A DNA stretch of 42,162 nt from contig JADHMX010000006.1 in the NCBI GenBank assembly GCA_016779825.1, positions 1 to 42,162 of the forward strand, written 5' to 3'. Numbering within the stretch: the stretch's first letter is position 1; every line of letters starts with the position of its first letter. The translations under genes and the position numbers were made by a program. Source of the DNA: Synechococcus sp. BS301-5m-G53 (GTDB lineage: Bacteria; Cyanobacteriota; Cyanobacteriia; PCC-6307; Cyanobiaceae). Below, piece by piece: positions 17,012 through 25,655 of this stretch. The notes beneath the pieces were generated by a model. The model was not told where the DNA came from, searched no databases, and saw only the letters and a list, made by a program, of their open reading frames with translations.

Positions 17012-18748
17012 GTGGCGGAATCCGAAAACCAAACGCTCTCCAAGGCAGAGCAGCGCAAGCTGGACAGCGACCATCTTCGCGACCCACTGCTGAGCGAACT
17101 CAGCAACGACGACGTGCGCTTCACAGAAGATGCCGTTCAGTTGCTGAAGTTTCACGGCAGCTACCAGCAACACCACCGCGAACTACGCAAAACCGACAAG
17201 ATCCGCAGCTGGCAAATGATGCTCCGGCTGCGCAGTCCGGGGGGACGCATCCCAGCAAGGCTGTACCTCGCCCTCGATGACCTGTCCAACCGCCTTGGGG
17301 ATGGAACCCTGCGGGCCACCACCCGTCAGGCCTTTCAGATGCATGGCATCGCCAAGGCTGATCTGAAAGAGGTGATCGGCACCATCGTTCGCAACATGGG
17401 CTCGACCCTGGCGGCCTGCGGAGACATCAACCGCAACGTGATGGCACCGCCAGCACCCTTTGAAAAGGGCGGCTATCCCGTGGCACGGCAGCTGGCCGAT
17501 GAGATTGCTGATTTGCTCAGCCCTGAGGCGGCCGAGGGGGCTTATCTCGACCTCTGGGTGGATGGTGACCTGAGTTATCGCTTCAAGCCAAGCCGCGCCG
17601 TACAGAAGGCCAGGAAGCGCCAGAGCGAGGGGAGCGTCTTTTCCGGCAGCACGGAGGAACCTCTCTACGGGGACACCTACCTCCCCAGAAAGTTCAAGGT
17701 GGCCGTCACTGTTCCGGGCGACAACTCCGTTGACCTGCTCACCCAGGACATCGGCCTGGTGGCCTTCACCGACCCCTCCGGTGAACTGCGGGGCTGCAAC
17801 GTCTATGTGGGCGGTGGTATGGGACGCACCCACAACAAAGAGGAGACCTTCGCGCGAACGGCGGATCCTTTGGGCTACGTCGACGCCGCCGACGTTCTCG
17901 ATGTGGTTCAGGCGATCCTGGCGCTGCAACGGGATCACGGGGATCGAGAGGTGCGCAAGCACGCCCGCATGAAATATCTGCTGCACGACAAGGGCATTCA
18001 ATGGTTCCGCGACACCCTGTGCGCGACCTACTTCAAGGGAAGCCTCAAGGGGTTGCGCAATGAGCCAAAGGCCAAGCTTCTCGACTACCTCGGCTGGCAT
18101 CGTCAAAAAGCCGGGATGTGGTTCGTGGGTCTGCCCCTGCTCTGCGGTCGCCTGAACGGGGATCTCAAGGCAGGGCTCAGGCAGATCGTTGAGACCTATC
18201 AGCTGGAGATTCGTCTCACCGCCAATCAAGACCTGCTTCTGTGCAACATCGGCACCGCCCAACGGGCCAGCATTCGAACCCAGCTGGAATCCCTCGGCTT
18301 TGAGGTACCTGAAGCACCAGCACCCCTGGCTAGGCATGCCATCGCTTGCCCTGCTCTACCCACCTGCGGGCTGGCAATCACGGAATCGGAGCGCATCCTT
18401 CCGGATGTTCTGGAACGCCTCGATGCTCAGCTCCGGCGCCTCGAGATCGAGAAGTCTCTGCTCGTGCGCATGACCGGCTGCCCCAATGGCTGTGCCCGCC
18501 CTTACATGGCCGAGCTCGGATTGGTGGGGAACGGGGTCAACCAGTACCAGCTTTGGCTCGGCGGCACTCCCAACCTCCAGCGTCTGGCGCGCCCTTACAT
18601 GGAAAAACTCCCCTTGGACGATCTTGAAAAAACCCTTGAGCCGTTGCTCCTGAGCTGGAAAGCCGCCGGCGGCCGACGCAGCTTCGGGGACCACATCGAG
18701 AAGCTCGGTGATCAGGAAGTGAGTGCGCTGCTGACGGCCTCGGCATAA
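17012..18748 (+). CDS. sir: Ferredoxin-sulfite reductase
   Basis: A 578-aa siroheme/4Fe-4S enzyme reducing sulfite to sulfide with electrons from ferredoxin in assimilatory sulfur metabolism. Two ferredoxin-like repeats are present. The cluster/siroheme ligands appear as CPALPTC (Cys446, Cys452) and CPNGC (Cys490, Cys494). The stretch CGDINRNVMAPPAPF favours sulfite over nitrite reductase. No ATG fits: GTG at 17012 is chosen, preceded by GGGGGAAAG at 16993-17001. TTG at 17006 and GTG at 16991 are alternatives. Its 3' end overlaps the convergent VanX-type gene by 37 bp. Confidence 0.93.
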   Translation: MAESENQTLSKAEQRKLDSDHLRDPLLSELSNDDVRFTEDAVQLLKFHGSYQQHHRELRKTDKIRSWQMMLRLRSPGGRIPARLYLALDDLSNRLGDGTLRATTRQAFQMHGIAKADLKEVIGTIVRNMGSTLAACGDINRNVMAPPAPFEKGGYPVARQLADEIADLLSPEAAEGAYLDLWVDGDLSYRFKPSRAVQKARKRQSEGSVFSGSTEEPLYGDTYLPRKFKVAVTVPGDNSVDLLTQDIGLVAFTDPSGELRGCNVYVGGGMGRTHNKEETFARTADPLGYVDAADVLDVVQAILALQRDHGDREVRKHARMKYLLHDKGIQWFRDTLCATYFKGSLKGLRNEPKAKLLDYLGWHRQKAGMWFVGLPLLCGRLNGDLKAGLRQIVETYQLEIRLTANQDLLLCNIGTAQRASIRTQLESLGFEVPEAPAPLARHAIACPALPTCGLAITESERILPDVLERLDAQLRRLEIEKSLLVRMTGCPNGCARPYMAELGLVGNGVNQYQLWLGGTPNLQRLARPYMEKLPLDDLEKTLEPLLLSWKAAGGRRSFGDHIEKLGDQEVSALLTASA

Positions 18749-19416
18749 ATCGCCACAGCTTCACCCTGTCGCCAAGCCCAGAGCTGATCGCCGAACGAGT
18801 AGTGCCACCACTCGTTCGGATGCTGGGCGAAGCCGGCCGCTTCCATCACATCAGCCAACAATTGCCGGCGTTGATGCCAACAGCGAGCCTCGGGATCCTC
18901 CCGTCCGGCGTAGTGCTGAGGTTCGGACACCGCACCAATGGCATCAATTTCGCCACCCATGTCCAGCGGCGTTCCATCACAGCTGCTGCTGAGGGTGAGA
19001 TCAACAGCCGCACCGGTGCTGTGGGGTGGCGGTGTTGCGGGATCGCGACTGGGATCAGCCCAGAACCGCCCCACATCGGCCACCACCCGATCAAAGGCTT
19101 CTCCCGAGCGTGCTTCAAGACCACGTTGGCGGCAGAGCTCCTCAATGCTGTGCTTGACCATGAAGGCCTGCACGGCGATAGGCCGCCACGCATCAAAAAT
19201 GCTGAGGCGCAGGCTGGGGTCGTGCTGGATCAACCGTGCCTGGGCATCGAGCAGACGCTGAACGACGCCCTGGCGCAGTTGAAAAGGGTTCCCTGAAGCT
19301 CCATAGGGAGCACCGAGTGCCATGTAGGGATGGGGTTCCATCCGCCGCAACACCTCAGGCAAAGGTCTCAGGGACTCTCCGCAGTCTTCGATTGGAATCG
19401 GGCTCCAGGGGCGCAT
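18712..19416 (-). CDS. VanX-type D-alanyl-D-alanine dipeptidase
   Basis: A 234-aa zinc dipeptidase of the M15D family, which splits D-Ala-D-Ala. In non-pathogens it is usually linked to peptidoglycan dipeptide recycling (DdpX-like). Motifs: DAWRP at residues 75-79 with the catalytic arginine, HSTGAAVDL (His132, Asp139) and EWWH (Glu202, His205). There is no signal peptide, so it is probably cytoplasmic. There are no vanH/vanA-type partners nearby, so glycopeptide resistance is not implied. Its start lies 22 bp from the recG stop on the same strand, and its 3' end overlaps sir. Confidence 0.9.
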   Translation of the reverse strand: MRPWSPIPIEDCGESLRPLPEVLRRMEPHPYMALGAPYGASGNPFQLRQGVVQRLLDAQARLIQHDPSLRLSIFDAWRPIAVQAFMVKHSIEELCRQRGLEARSGEAFDRVVADVGRFWADPSRDPATPPPHSTGAAVDLTLSSSCDGTPLDMGGEIDAIGAVSEPQHYAGREDPEARCWHQRRQLLADVMEAAGFAQHPNEWWHYSFGDQLWAWRQGEAVAIYAEAVSSALTS

Positions 19417-19438
19417 CGAATCGCTGCAACGGGATGAA

Positions 19439-21955
19439 TTAGTTCAAGGGAGTGGCGCCGCTGAGACGACGCTGCTGAGCTTCGAGGGTTTCGCGCAGCA
19501 ACGGCAGCTGATCAAGGTCAGGGTCGTGGGCCAACAGCTCCTGAGCGGCTGTTCGTGCATCCTCCAGAACGGCACCATCATCGGCAAGGCTGGCCAGAGC
19601 CAAATCGGGCAGGCCCGACTGACGGGTTCCCAGCACCTGTCCAGGCCCGCGCAAGCGCAGATCCATCTCGGCGATCTCGAAGCCATCGGTGGAGCGCACC
19701 AGCACATCCAGGCGCTGACGGGCCAGGGGGTTAGAGCTGCCATTGATCAGCAGGCAATGGGAGGCTGCAGCTCCACGGCCGACGCGCCCCCGCAACTGAT
19801 GCAGCTGCGCCAGACCAAAGCGCTCGGCATGGTCGATCACCATCACGCTGGCTTCAGGCACATCCACCCCAACTTCCACCACCGTGGTTGACACCAGCAC
19901 CTGAGTCTTGCCCGCAGCGAAATCGCTGAGCACCGCCTGCTTTTCGACACTGGAGAGACGACCGTGGAGCAGCCCGACCTCCAGGTCAGGGAACACCTCC
20001 GAAGCCAGTTCGGCGTGAACTTCCACGGCCGAGCGAAGCTCAAGTTTTTCCGACTCGTCCACCAGAGGCAGAACGACGTAGGCCCGCTGGCCCAGCTGAA
20101 CCTCTTCACGGATCAACGCGTAGGCCTTCTCCCGTTGTCCGGCCTTGAGCATGCAAGTTCGAATCGGTGTTCGACCAGGAGGCAATTCATCGATCTGACT
20201 GACATCCAGATCCCCATGCATCGACAACGCCAAAGTCCGTGGGATCGGCGTCGCCGTCATGGTGAGCAGATGGGGCTGCAAGCCCTTGTTGAGCAGGCGA
20301 TCCCGTTGATGCACACCGAAACGGTGCTGTTCATCCACAACCACCAGCCCCAAGCGGTTGAAGACGACTGGATCCTCCAGCAGGGCATGGGTGCCCACAA
20401 GCACCTTCAGCGAGCCGTTGGCCAGGTCATCCAGCAGCTGCCGGCGTCGGGGCCGCGGCGTGGATCCCGTCAGCAACGCAACGCTGACATGGAGCTGCGG
20501 CAGCCACTGGCAGAGGTTGCGGTAATGCTGCTCGGCAAGCACCTCCGTGGGGGCCATCAGGGCCCCCTGCCAACCCGATGCAATGGTGCTGAGCAACGCT
20601 GCAATGGCGACCACCGTCTTTCCCGAACCCACATCCCCCTGCACCAACCGGGCCATGGGTTCGGTGCGGGCCAGATCGGCTTCGATCTCCTGAAAGACCC
20701 GTTGCTGGGCTGCGGTGAAGCGGAAGGGCAGCAGATCCATGAACTCCCCCACAAGTCCATCGGCACTGGACTGGAGCTCCAGGTCAGGCCCCGTCCGAGA
20801 GCGCAGCACCTGGCGTCGGCGCAACAGGCCCAACTGCAGGAGCAGAAACTCATCGAACACCAGCCGGCGTCGCCCCTGATCAAGGCTCTCGCGGTCCTTG
20901 GGCGCATGCAGGGCATGCAGGGCATCCGCCAGTGACGGCAGTTGGAATTGCCGCTGCAGCGCATCAGGCAACGGATCAGGCCAGGTGGCCGCGAGGGGCA
21001 AGACCTGATCGATCAGGCTGCGGAAACGGTCAGCTCCAACCCCTTCGGTGAGGGGATACACCGGCAGAAGCCGACCGATGCTGGTGGACTTCACCGGGGA
21101 CGAGGGGCTGTCCAGCACCTCGATCAATGGATCCTGAAAAGTGATGCCGTAGGGGCCATCTTTCACCAAACCACTCACAGCCACCGTGGCCCCCACGGGG
21201 TAGAGGCGCTGCTGGCCTTTGAGGTAGGCCGGAGAACTGAAGCGTTTTCCCGCCAGGAAACGGCTCACCTTCAGGCGCCCCGTCGGATCCTGGAGCTGGA
21301 GCTCGATGATGGCGAGGTTGGTGTTCCTCGGGCTGACAAATCCGTTGCACCGACGGATCGTGGCCACAATCGTTGCTGTTTCCCCCGACACCAGCGCCTC
21401 AATGCGACGCATCGCGGAGTAATCGACATGATCGCGGGGGTAATAGCGGAGCAGGTCGCGCACCAGAAGCAGCCCGATTGAGGCCAGCCGAGCAGCGAAT
21501 TTCGGCCCCACACCACGGATCTGGGTGATGGGACTGTCGAGCTGCAACGGTGAGGTGCTCCGCTGCTGAGAGGACGCCTGCACCTTCAGGCGTGGCGGTG
21601 CCATGGGAGCCGAGGGTTCCAAGCGATGGCGCAGCTCATGCAGCCACTGCCGGGCATCGGTAACCAAGCGACGGCGGGCAGGATCAGCCAACTCCGGATA
21701 ATCGGCAAAACCTGCGCTGAGCTTGGTCATCCGCTCGCTGACCCCCTGGGGAAAGGGCACAGCCGGTGGGGCGGCGAGTTGCTGCTGCAGAAAGGCGTGA
21801 AACCGCTGCTGGCGACCTTGCAGATTCTGAAAACCCCGGTCCGCCTCCAACCCCAGCGCGCGCTGAATGGGGAGCATCCATGCGAGAAGCAGCGACAACT
21901 GCTCGCCGGTCAGTCCCCGCTCAGCTCCTGCGTTGAATCGGATGGGGTCTGCCAA
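19439..21955 (-). CDS. recG: ATP-dependent DNA helicase RecG
   Basis: An 838-aa superfamily 2 helicase that regresses stalled replication forks and processes recombination intermediates. It has an N-terminal wedge/OB domain (ITQIRGVGPKFAARLASIG, then the OB fold). Walker A is GDVGSGKTVVA, the DEQH box is VVVDEQHRFG, and later come MTATPIPRTLALSMHGDLDVS and the C-terminal LRGRVGRG motif. An about 110-residue N-terminal extension of unknown role precedes the wedge domain, as in other cyanobacterial RecG. The likely TTG start at 21955 overlaps the upstream unknown gene by 46 bp. A later start is possible. Confidence 0.96.
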   Translation of the reverse strand: MADPIRFNAGAERGLTGEQLSLLLAWMLPIQRALGLEADRGFQNLQGRQQRFHAFLQQQLAAPPAVPFPQGVSERMTKLSAGFADYPELADPARRRLVTDARQWLHELRHRLEPSAPMAPPRLKVQASSQQRSTSPLQLDSPITQIRGVGPKFAARLASIGLLLVRDLLRYYPRDHVDYSAMRRIEALVSGETATIVATIRRCNGFVSPRNTNLAIIELQLQDPTGRLKVSRFLAGKRFSSPAYLKGQQRLYPVGATVAVSGLVKDGPYGITFQDPLIEVLDSPSSPVKSTSIGRLLPVYPLTEGVGADRFRSLIDQVLPLAATWPDPLPDALQRQFQLPSLADALHALHAPKDRESLDQGRRRLVFDEFLLLQLGLLRRRQVLRSRTGPDLELQSSADGLVGEFMDLLPFRFTAAQQRVFQEIEADLARTEPMARLVQGDVGSGKTVVAIAALLSTIASGWQGALMAPTEVLAEQHYRNLCQWLPQLHVSVALLTGSTPRPRRRQLLDDLANGSLKVLVGTHALLEDPVVFNRLGLVVVDEQHRFGVHQRDRLLNKGLQPHLLTMTATPIPRTLALSMHGDLDVSQIDELPPGRTPIRTCMLKAGQREKAYALIREEVQLGQRAYVVLPLVDESEKLELRSAVEVHAELASEVFPDLEVGLLHGRLSSVEKQAVLSDFAAGKTQVLVSTTVVEVGVDVPEASVMVIDHAERFGLAQLHQLRGRVGRGAAASHCLLINGSSNPLARQRLDVLVRSTDGFEIAEMDLRLRGPGQVLGTRQSGLPDLALASLADDGAVLEDARTAAQELLAHDPDLDQLPLLRETLEAQQRRLSGATPLN

Positions 21956-23037
21956 TGGGTCCGGGCCTCACGATCGAGGGAGCGACGCTGCCAATGACGT
22001 TGCTGCCGAACCATTGTGAGCAGTGCATCGTGGTGAGTGCGCAATCGTTTGCGGCACTGACGCAGACGTGGGCTGTCGAACTCCAGATCGTTGCTGCGCA
22101 GGAGCACACAGAGCACATCCATGCCTTGGTCGAGATCGCCGACGGCCAGAGGAAGTCGCAGGCGAAGCACGTTGGTGGCCGTTGGCTGCGTTTCGACCTG
22201 TCCCTTCAAGACAGCATCCAGAAGACTGATGGGCAAAAGGGTCTGGGCGAGCCCCGACCGCAGCATCTGAACATTCACAGCGTGGGACAGATTGCGAAGG
22301 CGTCGCTCAAGCGCTTGATCCATGGCATGGATCCAGTGCAAAAGCGCATCCGGGTCCCTGGGGAGAAAGTGGTCGTCACCTTCAACCGATTGATCCAGCG
22401 CAGCACCGGGCTCAAGGGGCTGTTGAGCCTGCTGCATCGCATCACCGGCCAGCTCGAACAGTGAGCGGAGCACATCGAGATCGCCTGACGGTTGGGCCTC
22501 TGGTGGCTCAGGGGCGGTTTCTGCGACAGAACCCGATGCGGCGCCGCCCTGGGGAGGATCAAGCGGTGAAGACAAGCTCAACCGAATGGAACCACTGGGT
22601 TCTTCCCGTTGGAGAGGAGATGAAGGCGGCTCGGGCTCAGGCTCAGGCTCTTTGTTCAGCGTCTGGCGACTGAGCTTCTGAAGCATGCTTCGGCTGGCAT
22701 GGGCCTGCTGACGTCGCTGCTCCTGTTGCATCTGCTGCACCAGCTGCATCAGCTGTTCCACAGTGAGCAGAACGCTGCAGCGGTCGATCAAATCATTGAC
22801 CGCTGCATGGAAATTCTGACGGGTCGACTCGGGAAGCCGACTGAAGCGGGAGGGGTCAACCTCCCCGAGAAGATTGAACAGAGCCTGACGTGTGGCTCCA
22901 GCCAGCAGCTCACGCAGCACCTGCAGATAGAGCGCCTGCTCCCGATAGAGGGCTATGGCCCGAAGCCGGCACAACCGTTGAAGGCGTGCCAGCTGTTCTG
23001 ACGGGTCGTAAGCAGGCCTGACGTCCGGATCGGACAA
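21910..23037 (-). CDS. Unknown protein with coiled-coil and Pro/Glu-rich linker
   Basis: A 375-aa protein I do not recognise. Residues 11-125 are helical and leucine/glutamine-rich (MQLVQQMQQEQRRQQA near 97-112), probably a coiled coil. A low-complexity linker of alternating Glu-Pro (EPEPEPEPP near 130-138) and a Ser/Pro/Gly stretch follow. The C-terminal 170 residues are again helical, with many Leu and Arg. No signal peptide or membrane span. The TTG at 23037 begins just beyond the tsf stop. A longer frame to 23109 would be antisense-free but overlap tsf. It sits between tsf and recG, overlapping recG by 46 bp, so it is probably in that operon. Confidence 0.75.
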   Translation of the reverse strand: MSDPDVRPAYDPSEQLARLQRLCRLRAIALYREQALYLQVLRELLAGATRQALFNLLGEVDPSRFSRLPESTRQNFHAAVNDLIDRCSVLLTVEQLMQLVQQMQQEQRRQQAHASRSMLQKLSRQTLNKEPEPEPEPPSSPLQREEPSGSIRLSLSSPLDPPQGGAASGSVAETAPEPPEAQPSGDLDVLRSLFELAGDAMQQAQQPLEPGAALDQSVEGDDHFLPRDPDALLHWIHAMDQALERRLRNLSHAVNVQMLRSGLAQTLLPISLLDAVLKGQVETQPTATNVLRLRLPLAVGDLDQGMDVLCVLLRSNDLEFDSPRLRQCRKRLRTHHDALLTMVRQQRHWQRRSLDREARTHWQTPSDSTQELSGD

Positions 23038-23041
23038 GAGA

Positions 23042-23704
23042 TCAGCCGGCGTTCTGCATGGACGCCACTTCAGCGGCGAAATCGTTCTCCTCCACCTCGA
23101 TGCCCTCACCCAGGGTGTAGCGGGTGAAGCGCCGAACTTTCACGTTCTCACCGATCTTGCCGGCGGTTTGCTTCACCAGGTCAGCAACGGTGATGGAGCT
23201 GTCCTTGATGAAGGGCTGCTCCATCAGAGCAAGTTCCTTGAGGCGCTTGCCGATGCGGCCTTCAACGATTTTTTCCTTCATCTGATCAGGCTTGCCCTCG
23301 AGATCGTCACGGCCCATCTCGATCGCCTTTTCCCGCTCACGGATCTCGTCGGGAATCTCATCGGTGGTGACGTACTCCACGTTGGGGCATGCCGCCACCT
23401 GCATGGACACGTCGCGAAGAAGTGACTGGAACATGTCGCCACGGGCCACGAAGTCGGTTTCGCAGTTCACCTCAACGAGCACACCCACCCGAGCACCGGT
23501 GTGGATGTAGCTGCCGATGGCACCCTCAGCGGCGGTGCGACCGGATTTCTTTTCAGCGCTGGCGATGCCTTTCTGGCGGAGCCACTCAACGGCCTTGTTG
23601 GCATCGCCTTCTGTGGCGGCCAGGGCCTTTTTGCAGTCCATCATCCCCGCGCCGGTCTTGTCGCGCAGTTCTTTGACAAGCTTGGCGGATACGGCAGCAG
23701 CCAT
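23042..23704 (-). CDS. tsf: Translation elongation factor Ts
   Basis: A 220-aa nucleotide exchange factor for EF-Tu. The N-terminal UBA-like module reads [21 protein letters not shown] and the core motif [12 protein letters not shown] is intact. The short length compared with E. coli Ts (about 280 aa) is usual for cyanobacteria and plastids, which lack part of the C-terminal region. The ATG at 23704 gives the canonical N-terminus. It follows rpsB in the standard rpsB-tsf order, with an 84-bp spacer containing a strong hairpin. Confidence 0.97.
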   Translation of the reverse strand: MAAAVSAKLVKELRDKTGAGMMDCKKALAATEGDANKAVEWLRQKGIASAEKKSGRTAAEGAIGSYIHTGARVGVLVEVNCETDFVARGDMFQSLLRDVSMQVAACPNVEYVTTDEIPDEIREREKAIEMGRDDLEGKPDQMKEKIVEGRIGKRLKELALMEQPFIKDSSITVADLVKQTAGKIGENVKVRRFTRYTLGEGIEVEENDFAAEVASMQNAG

Positions 23705-23734
23705 CGGTCGGAGCAGTGAGAAGGGAAATTAAAT

Positions 23735-23766
23735 CGCCGCCAATCCCTTGTTTGGAATTAGCGGCG
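23735..23766 (-). promoter_or_regulatory. Hairpin between rpsB and tsf (possible attenuator)
   Basis: A 13-bp stem formed by 23735-23747 and 23754-23766, with two G-T pairs and a 6-nt loop. On the transcribed strand it is followed by ATTTAATTT, a weak T-rich tract. It could partly terminate transcription after rpsB or mark an RNA-processing site. The weak tract makes full termination unlikely. Confidence 0.6.
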
Positions 23767-23788
23767 TGAACTTAGCGGTCAGAGGAGA

Positions 23789-24505
23789 TCAGCCTTCGCT
23801 GTCGCCACCACGCTGATCGTTGGAACCGTGGCGACCTTCGTTGATCGCATCGGCCAAACGGCCCAGGACCAGCTGAACGGAACGAACGGCATCGTCGTTG
23901 CAAGGGATCGGCACCTCACAGAGGTCCGGATCGCAGTTGGTGTCCAGCATCGAAACCAGGGGGATGTCGAGCTTGCGAGCTTCGAGCACGGCGTTGGACT
24001 CACGACGCTGGTCCACCAGGACCACCACGTCGGGGAGGCGACGCATGTTCTTGAGGCCACCCAGGTACTTCTGGAGACGCTCGAGTTCACGACGCAGCAC
24101 AGCGCCCTCTTTCTTGGGGCGCATGGCAATGGCACCGCTGGACTCCATCCGCTCCAGATCCTTGAGACGATCGATCCGGGCCTTCATCGTGGTCCAGTTG
24201 GTGAGCATGCCGCCCAGCCAGCGCTGGTTCACGTAAGAGGCTCCACAGCGGGCAGCTTCAAGAGCGACCACTTCAGATGCTTGCTTCTTGGTGCCGACAA
24301 AGAGGAAACGCTTGCCGCTACGGGCAGCTGAGCGAGTCCACTTGTAGGCGTTGTTCATGCAGACAGCGGTCTGCACAAGGTCAATGATGTGAACACCGTT
24401 GCGCGCGCAATAGATGTAGCGCGACATTTTGGGGTTCCAACGACGGGTCTGGTGCCCAAAGTGGGCGCCAGCTTCCATCATCTCGGCGAGGGTGACGACA
24501 GCCAT
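23789..24505 (-). CDS. rpsB: 30S ribosomal protein S2
   Basis: A 238-aa small-subunit protein. The family signatures [22 protein letters not shown] (residues about 5-27) and the later block [12 protein letters not shown] / [14 protein letters not shown] are intact. The C-terminus ends in a short charged tail. The start ATG at 24505 has no close Shine-Dalgarno sequence: a GGAGG lies about 22 nt upstream, inside the structured leader described separately. In E. coli, S2 represses its own rpsB-tsf message through the leader. The structure here makes similar control plausible. Confidence 0.97.
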   Translation of the reverse strand: MAVVTLAEMMEAGAHFGHQTRRWNPKMSRYIYCARNGVHIIDLVQTAVCMNNAYKWTRSAARSGKRFLFVGTKKQASEVVALEAARCGASYVNQRWLGGMLTNWTTMKARIDRLKDLERMESSGAIAMRPKKEGAVLRRELERLQKYLGGLKNMRRLPDVVVLVDQRRESNAVLEARKLDIPLVSMLDTNCDPDLCEVPIPCNDDAVRSVQLVLGRLADAINEGRHGSNDQRGGDSEG

Positions 24506-24514
24506 GGCTTGAGG

Positions 24515-24595
24515 GTTTCGGGTTCGCCTCCACCTGCCAGGGACCTGAACAACCGGCAGAAGCCGGCCTCACGGTGCACCCGAAACGGGCAGGTG
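24515..24595 (-). promoter_or_regulatory. Structured rpsB 5' leader, possible pseudoknot
   Basis: Two perfect inverted repeats cross. In transcript order they are CACCTGCC (24595-24588), GTTTCGGGT (24586-24578), a hairpin CCGGC/GCCGG (24566-24553), GGCAGGTG (24538-24531) and ACCCGAAAC (24523-24515). The 8-bp and 9-bp helices can coexist only as an H-type pseudoknot. Otherwise they are mutually exclusive. A possible -10 (TATAGG on the minus strand, 24616-24611) lies just upstream, so the RNA would begin close to the first repeat. The structure ends 9 nt before the rpsB ATG. Confidence 0.6.
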
Positions 24596-24635
24596 TGCGG
24601 AGTGAAAGGACCTATAGAAGGTATCAAAACGTTGA

Positions 24636-25568
24636 TCAGCGAAGTCCTGCTGCTTTGGCCTCGCGGAACAGGGCACGCACACCAATGCGATTCAGAGGCA
24701 AACGAAGCAACTCCATGGCAGTGCCCGGATAGCCATGACGGATCAACCAGCGCAGCAGAGGGCGAAGGCTGGAGGGATTGATCAGCCCCCCAAGGGTCAG
24801 CAGTTCCCAGAGAATCCGATGGAACCAGGTGAACTGGATAATCAGGCGCACCCGCCGCGTTGGATGTTTTCGGTAAAACACCAACCCCATGCGTGCCCGT
24901 TCTCCCTCCACTTCCACAAGACGGGGGATTTGGTCGAGACTCAGGGCAGGATGCCAGTGATAGCCGACAGCTGCCGGACACTTCACCAACTCAACTCCCA
25001 TCCGCCGCAGGCGCTCTCCGAGTTCCAGGTCCTCCCAGCCATAGAGGCGGAAACCGGTGTCGAACAGACCTGAACGCTCCAGCACCTCCCGATCGATGGC
25101 CACGTTTCCCGTGGCGAAATAAGCCCAGGACAAGTCCCTGAGCTTGTGACGTTCGGAGCGAGGCTCCTCGAAGTTGGCGGTGTTGATCACAGCGCCGTAG
25201 GTGAAACAAAGGCGATCACCGCGCCGTTGCCAGCACTGATGCAGGGCTCGGGCATGGGTTGCCAGGAAGGTCTCTGTGACCACGAGGTCACTGTCGATGA
25301 AAACGATCACGTCACCACGGGCATGATCTACGCCGCGGTTGCGGCCCTCCGCAGGACCACCGTGCTCTTGCTCAATCAGGCGCACATGAGGGAAACGCTC
25401 CGCCTGGGCCCGCAGCCACGATGGCGTTCCATCGGTGGAGCCGTCGTCGACAACGACGACTTCGTATTGCTGCAACGCACCGTCGAGCTGCTGATCCTCC
25501 AGTGCCGAGAGGCATTTCTCCAGAATCGGGCGTCGGTTGTAGGTCGGAATAACGACGCTGACGAACAT
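24636..25568 (-). CDS. Family 2 glycosyltransferase
   Basis: A 310-aa GT-A fold transferase. The N-terminus VSVVIPTYNRRP, the nucleotide-sugar motif DDGSTDGT (residues 41-48) and the DxD motif IDSD (91-94) are intact. The acceptor-side motif YGWEDLELGERLRRMG resembles the galactosyltransferase-type C-terminal domain. No membrane span is obvious until a mildly hydrophobic stretch near residue 240. Donor and acceptor are unknown, but a surface polysaccharide or LPS role is likely by family. It lies between rpsB and the pcyA-dev operon, separated from the latter by a terminator. Confidence 0.9.
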   Translation of the reverse strand: MFVSVVIPTYNRRPILEKCLSALEDQQLDGALQQYEVVVVDDGSTDGTPSWLRAQAERFPHVRLIEQEHGGPAEGRNRGVDHARGDVIVFIDSDLVVTETFLATHARALHQCWQRRGDRLCFTYGAVINTANFEEPRSERHKLRDLSWAYFATGNVAIDREVLERSGLFDTGFRLYGWEDLELGERLRRMGVELVKCPAAVGYHWHPALSLDQIPRLVEVEGERARMGLVFYRKHPTRRVRLIIQFTWFHRILWELLTLGGLINPSSLRPLLRWLIRHGYPGTAMELLRLPLNRIGVRALFREAKAAGLR

Positions 25569-25609
25569 CGCGACGGCCGATGCAGAAGGGATCCCACCCT
25601 ACGAACAAC

Positions 25610-25635
25610 AAAAAAGGGGCCCGAGGGCCCCTTTT
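25610..25635 (-). terminator. Terminator of the pcyA-dev operon (possibly bidirectional)
   Basis: An 11-bp perfect stem (AAAAGGGGCCC at 25612-25622 with GGGCCCCTTTT at 25625-25635). On the minus strand it is followed by a T run (A run at 25610-25615 on the plus strand). It lies 20 bp after the stop of the 51-aa basic protein. Confidence 0.9.
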
Positions 25636-25655
25636 AAAAAAGATTGATCGGATGA

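Noticed and set aside
17183-18337. Long minus-strand open frame (384 aa) opposite sulfite reductase
   Set aside because: Antisense of a conserved enzyme with all its ligands intact. The protein has no recognisable motif.
19964-20935. Plus-strand open frame (323 aa) opposite recG
   Set aside because: Antisense to the helicase core, low-complexity Gln/His composition and no family signature.
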